Below are positions 60,576 to 64,000 of a DNA stretch of 64,000 bases, in pieces. The position numbers and the translations under genes are program-made. Within the stretch, counting starts at the first letter, position 1. Every line of letters begins with the position of its first letter. Origin of the DNA: an uncultured Bacillota bacterium (GTDB lineage Bacteria > Bacillota_I > Bacilli_A > RFN20 > CAG-826). The notes under the pieces are model-generated. The model did no database searches and was not told the DNA's origin. It saw only the letters and a list, made by a program, of their open reading frames with translations. The stretch lies in assembly GCA_949287245.1 (NCBI GenBank), contig CASEFL010000002.1, positions 16,975-80,974 of the forward strand, read 5' to 3'.

Positions 60576-61247
60576 ACTAAATGAAAATCTTCGCTTAGGT
60601 AATGTTATTTCCATTGTGGAAGGCGATAAAACGGAAAGGATTATTCTTCAATCGGTTTTTTGTGATTTATTAAGCTATAACATAACTTTTTACGATAAAC
60701 ACAACGATGAGGTTTTAGTATTTAAAAAATATGATGATAAGTATTCCCATATTTATGTTGTGCCATATAAAAATTCTGCAATTGTTTCTTTGGAAAAAAA
60801 GAAGATTATCTAGATGAAGTTTATAAAAAGTTTAAAACCTATGGGCTTAATGCAAAGCATGCAAGTCGTTACTTTATTTTTGATCGAGAGAGAAAGTCAA
60901 ATCGTTCAGCAGTAATTAAGCGATTATTTAAAAAATTATATAGTTCTACGGACAGTGAAGAAGAACTTAATGGACTTCTTCTTCTTTCTTATCCTTCCAT
61001 TGAAGCGTTCATTCTTCATGCTTACGATGATAGAACCAAGTTTTCTGATGAGAAAAGTATTAAACAACATGTCGATGATAGCCTGTATTCCGTTTCTTTA
61101 ACCAATAAAGAACAAATAAGAAAGACGTTTTTAGCAATGGCATATGCTTTTTCCTCTTTAATAGAGAGGGAGTTTTCATCAAAGGATTTAGATGATGCAG
61201 CGAATATGAATACGGAACTTTTCCAAAAAGAAGAGGAGCATATGTAA
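60565..61247 (+). CDS. TOPRIM-like partner of the ATPase (RloB/AriB-like) with a -1 frame change
   Basis: The ATG lies within the end of the ATPase gene. Read with one -1 shift near 60798 the product is about 227 residues: IVEGDKTERIIL near the start resembles the TOPRIM glutamate motif, and RYFIFDRERKSN (in the -1 frame) could be the acidic second motif. The C-terminal half is helical. Without the shift it ends at 60813 after 82 residues. The heptamer A AAA AAG (60795-60801) lies at the junction. ATPase plus TOPRIM partners form abortive-infection nuclease systems elsewhere; the assignment here is inference. Confidence 0.6.
60795..60801 (+). other. Slippery heptamer A AAA AAG at the TOPRIM-like frame change
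   Basis: The starting-frame codons are GAA AAA AAG, the same heptamer that drives -1 frameshifting in E. coli dnaX and many insertion sequences. A -1 slip leads into GAA GAT TAT and an open frame of 148 codons to TAA at 61245-61247. Confidence 0.6.
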
Positions 61248-61410
61248 AAAGATCAACAACATCTTTATTTCACTCTTTCTTGTCTTGCTATGTCATTTTT
61301 AGACTTGGGAATTTTGTCTATTGTGGACAAAAATTTTGAAGGCTAGTTTAATGAAAAATTATAACATTTTGTTTGCTATTTTTCCTTTGGTGTCATTATT
61401 CTTATTTTGT

Positions 61411-62328
61411 ATGAAGATTTATTCTCATGTTGGCGGAGCCATTGGCAATACTCCCTTAATTCGATTAAAGAGAATTGAGGAGTCTTTTGGCTTAAAAGCG
61501 AATATTTATGCAAAATTAGAACGAAACAATCCATCAGGTTCAATAAAAGACCGCGCTGCTTTCGCAATCATTGAAGAAGGAGAACGTCTTGGTCTACTTA
61601 AAAAAGACACCACTATTGTCGAAGCGACAAGTGGGAATATGGGGATTTCTCTTTCTATGATTGCCTCCTATAAAGGATATGAAACTCATATTTATATGCC
61701 CGAGAATAGTTCCAAAGAACGACGTTTAATGATGGAAGCTTATGGTGCAAAAGTTTTTTTAACACCAAAAGAGGAAGGAATGGATGGTGCGGTTAAGAAG
61801 GCAAATGCCGATCCTTCGTTGCATAAATTTTATGCTCATCAATTTGAAAATATGGCGAATCCAATTGCTCATGAACAAACTGGCAAGGAAATTTGGGAGG
61901 CTTTAGAAGGTAACGTTGATGCTTTTCTTGCAGGGATTGGAACAGGAGGAACAATAAGTGGCGTAGCTAAAGTGTTAAAAGAGAAAAAACCTTCGATAAA
62001 AATTATTGGAGTAGAACCCGCTTCTTCTCCTTTGCTTACTCAAGGAAAAGCAGGAAATCATAAGATACAAGGATTAGGGGCGAATTTCGTGCCGAAAACC
62101 CTTAATTTATCTCTTGTTGATAAGATTTATGATGTCTTAGATGAAGAGGCGATAAAAGGAACAAAGCTTTTAGCAAAAAAGGAAGGTATACTTGCAGGTA
62201 TCTCTTCAGGAGCGGCATTAAGCGGTGCAATAAAATTCATAAAAGAAACGAACTTTTGCGGCAATATTGCGATAATTCTTCCTGATAATGGGGAACGATA
62301 TCTTTCTCTTGGAGGACTGTATGAGTGA
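61411..62328 (+). CDS. cysK: Cysteine synthase (O-acetylserine sulfhydrylase)
   Basis: The 305-residue PLP enzyme makes cysteine from O-acetylserine and sulfide. NPSGSIKDRAAFAI contains the PLP lysine, TSGNMGISLS the substrate loop (Met where Thr is usual), and GTGGTISG the phosphate-binding loop. ATG 61411 matches homologues; the frame is open upstream and would add a hydrophobic 20-30 residue leader, which I reject for a cytosolic enzyme. No Shine-Dalgarno is seen; TATTCT lies 8 nt upstream. It overlaps cysE by 8 nt. Confidence 0.92.
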   Translation: MKIYSHVGGAIGNTPLIRLKRIEESFGLKANIYAKLERNNPSGSIKDRAAFAIIEEGERLGLLKKDTTIVEATSGNMGISLSMIASYKGYETHIYMPENSSKERRLMMEAYGAKVFLTPKEEGMDGAVKKANADPSLHKFYAHQFENMANPIAHEQTGKEIWEALEGNVDAFLAGIGTGGTISGVAKVLKEKKPSIKIIGVEPASSPLLTQGKAGNHKIQGLGANFVPKTLNLSLVDKIYDVLDEEAIKGTKLLAKKEGILAGISSGAALSGAIKFIKETNFCGNIAIILPDNGERYLSLGGLYE

Positions 62329-63139
62329 TAAAATATACGATGAAACCATTGGTTTACTATTTGAAAATCAAACAATTTATCCTTTAGGAAAATATTCACG
62401 TGAAGGAATTCGTGAATTTTATGAAGATATCCGGGAATTGCTGTTCTTTTGTGTTTATCATCCTGGGGAAGAAACAAAAAAAGCAAAAGATGTCTTATTG
62501 CGTGCAGAAGAAAAATTTCCTTTTGTTTCAAAAGAAAGTAAGTTACAAAAATCTATAACTTTCCATGATTTTCTTTCTTATCTTCCCCAAATTAAAAGAG
62601 ATTTAGAAGAGGATGTTGAAACCATTTATCAAGGGGATCCTGCTTGTGATTCTCTTGCGGAAGTTATTCTTGCTTATCCTGGATTTATTGCAATTTCTGC
62701 TTATCGTATCGCGCATGTTCTTTATGAACTTGGTTTTTCTTTTCCGGCAAGAGTAATAACAGAATATGCCCATAGTAGAACAGGGATTGATATTCATCCA
62801 GGCGCGAGTATAGGTTCAAGATTTTTTATTGACCATGGAACAGGTATTGTTATTGGTGAAACGACCATTATTGGTAAAGGAGTAAAACTATACCAAGGAG
62901 TGACTTTGGGAGGAATCTCCTTAAAGGAAGGAAGAGCTTTAAGAGGAAAGAAACGGCATCCGACAATTGAAGATAACGTGACTATTTATGCTGGCGCCTC
63001 AATTTTAGGAGGAGATACGATTATTGGGCATGACTCTGTTATCGGCTCCAATGTATTCCTATTAGAAAGTGTTCCTCCTTTTAGCATGGTAAAAATGAAG
63101 ACTGGGGATATAGAAATTAAGCCTTTAAAAAAAGAGTAA
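62321..63139 (+). CDS. cysE: Serine O-acetyltransferase
   Basis: The 272-residue enzyme acetylates serine, the step before CysK. It has the helical N-terminal SATase domain and a left-handed beta-helix (DIHPGASIGSRFFIDHGTGIVIGET, GVTLGG, then hexapeptide repeats). GGAGG stands before ATG 62321, which lies in the end of cysK. In most bacteria the C-terminal Ile of CysE enters the CysK active site to form the cysteine synthase complex; this protein ends KPLKKE, so that docking may be absent. Confidence 0.92.
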   Translation: MSDKIYDETIGLLFENQTIYPLGKYSREGIREFYEDIRELLFFCVYHPGEETKKAKDVLLRAEEKFPFVSKESKLQKSITFHDFLSYLPQIKRDLEEDVETIYQGDPACDSLAEVILAYPGFIAISAYRIAHVLYELGFSFPARVITEYAHSRTGIDIHPGASIGSRFFIDHGTGIVIGETTIIGKGVKLYQGVTLGGISLKEGRALRGKKRHPTIEDNVTIYAGASILGGDTIIGHDSVIGSNVFLLESVPPFSMVKMKTGDIEIKPLKKE

Positions 63140-63245
63140 TCTACTGCCCATATACAACTTTTTAGTAACTTTAGAAATTTTTTCTTGATAGTTTTTAAGA
63201 ATTGTTTAAATTTTTCTTCATGGTTTTTACCAAAGGAGAAATCTT

Positions 63246-64000
63246 ATGAAGATAAAAAAGTCTGTGGCGTTCCTCCTTCTTGCCACTTTGCTTGCAAGTT
63301 GTGATCCAACTACGCCTGAAACAAGTTCTTCTTTGCCTTCTAGTGATGTTACTTCTTCCTCGAGTTCAGACTCTTCCGTAGCTGAAACATACTCGATTAC
63401 GATTGGGGAAACAAATGGCGTCACTTTGGAAGTAGATAAAAAAGAAGCAAAAGCAGGAGAAACAGTGACAATTACCGTTACTAGTATTCCGACTGGGAAA
63501 GAAATTGTTACTATTTCTACAAATGTTGAAGGAATTGATGTTACAAGTCTTGGCAATAACAAGTATTCCTTCATCATGGGGGCAAGTAACATCACATTAA
63601 CCGTTACGGTGAAAGATGCAATTGCGGATAGTTATCCTTTAACTATTGTTAATGAAACGAAAGCGGAAGTTGTCGCCTTAATTGATGGCACAACCTATGG
63701 AGAAGTAGCTCTTGAAGATGGTGCTTATTCTCTGGTCCCGAATCGTTCCTATTTATTAAGAGTTTTAAATGGAGAAGAAACGGAACCATACGCGGTTCAT
63801 TTAGGTGAAAAATTGTTGGAAAGTAGTGAAGGTTATTACACCTTTATTATGCCTGCAGAGGCATCTACGATTACGATTTCCTATATAGAAACTTATGCTT
63901 TGACTCTTGATTATGATGAGAATGCCCTTAGTGAAATTCTCATTATGAAATCGGATATGTCAGGCACAATGTCCGCAGATGCGATTCCAGAAAATGAAGA
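63246..64000 (+). CDS. Lipoprotein with surface repeat domains, 3' end outside window
   Basis: An open frame from ATG 63246 continues to the window end (251 codons). It starts with a lipoprotein signal peptide, MKIKKSVAFLLLATLLASC, with the lipobox LASC. A Ser/Thr-rich linker follows (about residues 24-50), then beta-rich modules of roughly 70-80 residues with similar endings (YSFIMGASNITLTV, YTFIMPAEASTITI), reminiscent of InlB B-repeat-like surface modules. AAGGAG stands 7 nt before the ATG; TTGATA at 63185 could be a -35. The function is unknown, probably an exported surface protein. Confidence 0.8.
   Translation, partial: MKIKKSVAFLLLATLLASCDPTTPETSSSLPSSDVTSSSSSDSSVAETYSITIGETNGVTLEVDKKEAKAGETVTITVTSIPTGKEIVTISTNVEGIDVTSLGNNKYSFIMGASNITLTVTVKDAIADSYPLTIVNETKAEVVALIDGTTYGEVALEDGAYSLVPNRSYLLRVLNGEETEPYAVHLGEKLLESSEGYYTFIMPAEASTITISYIETYALTLDYDENALSEILIMKSDMSGTMSADAIPENE

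Noticed and set aside
59443..61247. Explaining the two frame changes simply as sequencing errors
   Set aside because: Not excluded, but not preferred: dozens of other genes with equal or longer A and T runs are intact, and both changes fall on in-phase slippery heptamers in one functional pair.
61321..61410. A hydrophobic N-terminal extension of cysK that looks like a signal peptide
   Set aside because: Cysteine synthase is cytosolic, homologues begin at MKIYSHVGG, and the upstream codons have no ribosome binding site.
62392..62407. A third parS-like site with TTCACGTGAA
   Set aside because: It has mismatches inside the palindromic core as well as in the flanks, and lies far from the other two within cysE. 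A weak match of this kind can occur by chance.
1..64000. tRNA genes, rRNA genes, insertion sequences, prophage genes and CRISPR arrays
   Set aside because: I looked for cloverleaf B-box sequences, transposase motifs and regularly spaced repeats on both strands and saw none that I can support.

Overview
The window is chromosomal DNA around the replication origin of a low-GC, Gram-positive-type bacterium (Bacillota, Bacilli side). Gene content and order (dnaA-dnaN-yaaA-recF-gyrB-gyrA on one side; rpmH-rnpA-yidC-jag-mnmE on the other), a small-type SRP RNA, a lipobox YidC, RNase M5, PPDK, a DUF368 transporter and very short intergenic gaps suggest an uncultured gut Bacilli lineage near Erysipelotrichia/RF39/RFN20/Acholeplasma. 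That placement is inference. TGA is used as a stop throughout, so the Mycoplasma code does not apply.

Layout. oriC lies between dnaA and rpmH (about 25.2-25.5 kb) and has eight perfect DnaA boxes. Left of it nearly all genes are on the minus strand and right of it on the plus strand, so transcription follows replication in both directions; exceptions are tldD/tldE, ppdK and the DUF368 gene. The left arm holds dnaA, dnaN, the yaaA-recF-gyrB-gyrA-GT4-serS operon, the SRP RNA, tadA, an ABC ATPase-permease fusion, a five-gene overlapping operon (P-type ATPase, psuG, TetR, Fe-ADH, M50-like membrane protein), tldD-tldE, and a small hydrolase operon. The right arm holds rpmH-rnpA-yidC-jag, a membrane/DUF2188 fusion followed by mnmE-tatD-rnmV-rsmA, ispE-glmU, a RelB-like/macrodomain operon, ppdK, an FGGY kinase, a DUF368 transporter divergent from a flavodoxin, pth-mfd, rqcP-tilS, ftsH, dusB, a MarR-controlled heterodimeric ABC exporter, lysS, rpsF-ssb-rpsR, an ATPase/TOPRIM-like cassette, cysK-cysE and the start of a lipoprotein gene.

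Most of the window is housekeeping: replication initiation and supercoiling, protein insertion, tRNA and rRNA modification, cell-wall and isoprenoid precursors, and cysteine synthesis. Two accessory cassettes stand out. One (35.2-36.4 kb) pairs a RelB/DinJ-type ribbon-helix-helix protein with a zinc macrodomain protein whose usual Asn-rich ligand loop is replaced, under a promoter packed with repeated operator half-sites. The other (59.4-61.2 kb) pairs an ABC-type AAA ATPase with a TOPRIM-like protein; each gene continues in the -1 frame exactly at a canonical slippery heptamer.

A further pattern is that many first genes of transcription units lack a Shine-Dalgarno sequence and have a -10 hexamer 5-10 nt upstream of the start codon, which predicts leaderless mRNAs. 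No tRNA, 16S/23S/5S rRNA, insertion sequence, prophage or CRISPR array was recognised.
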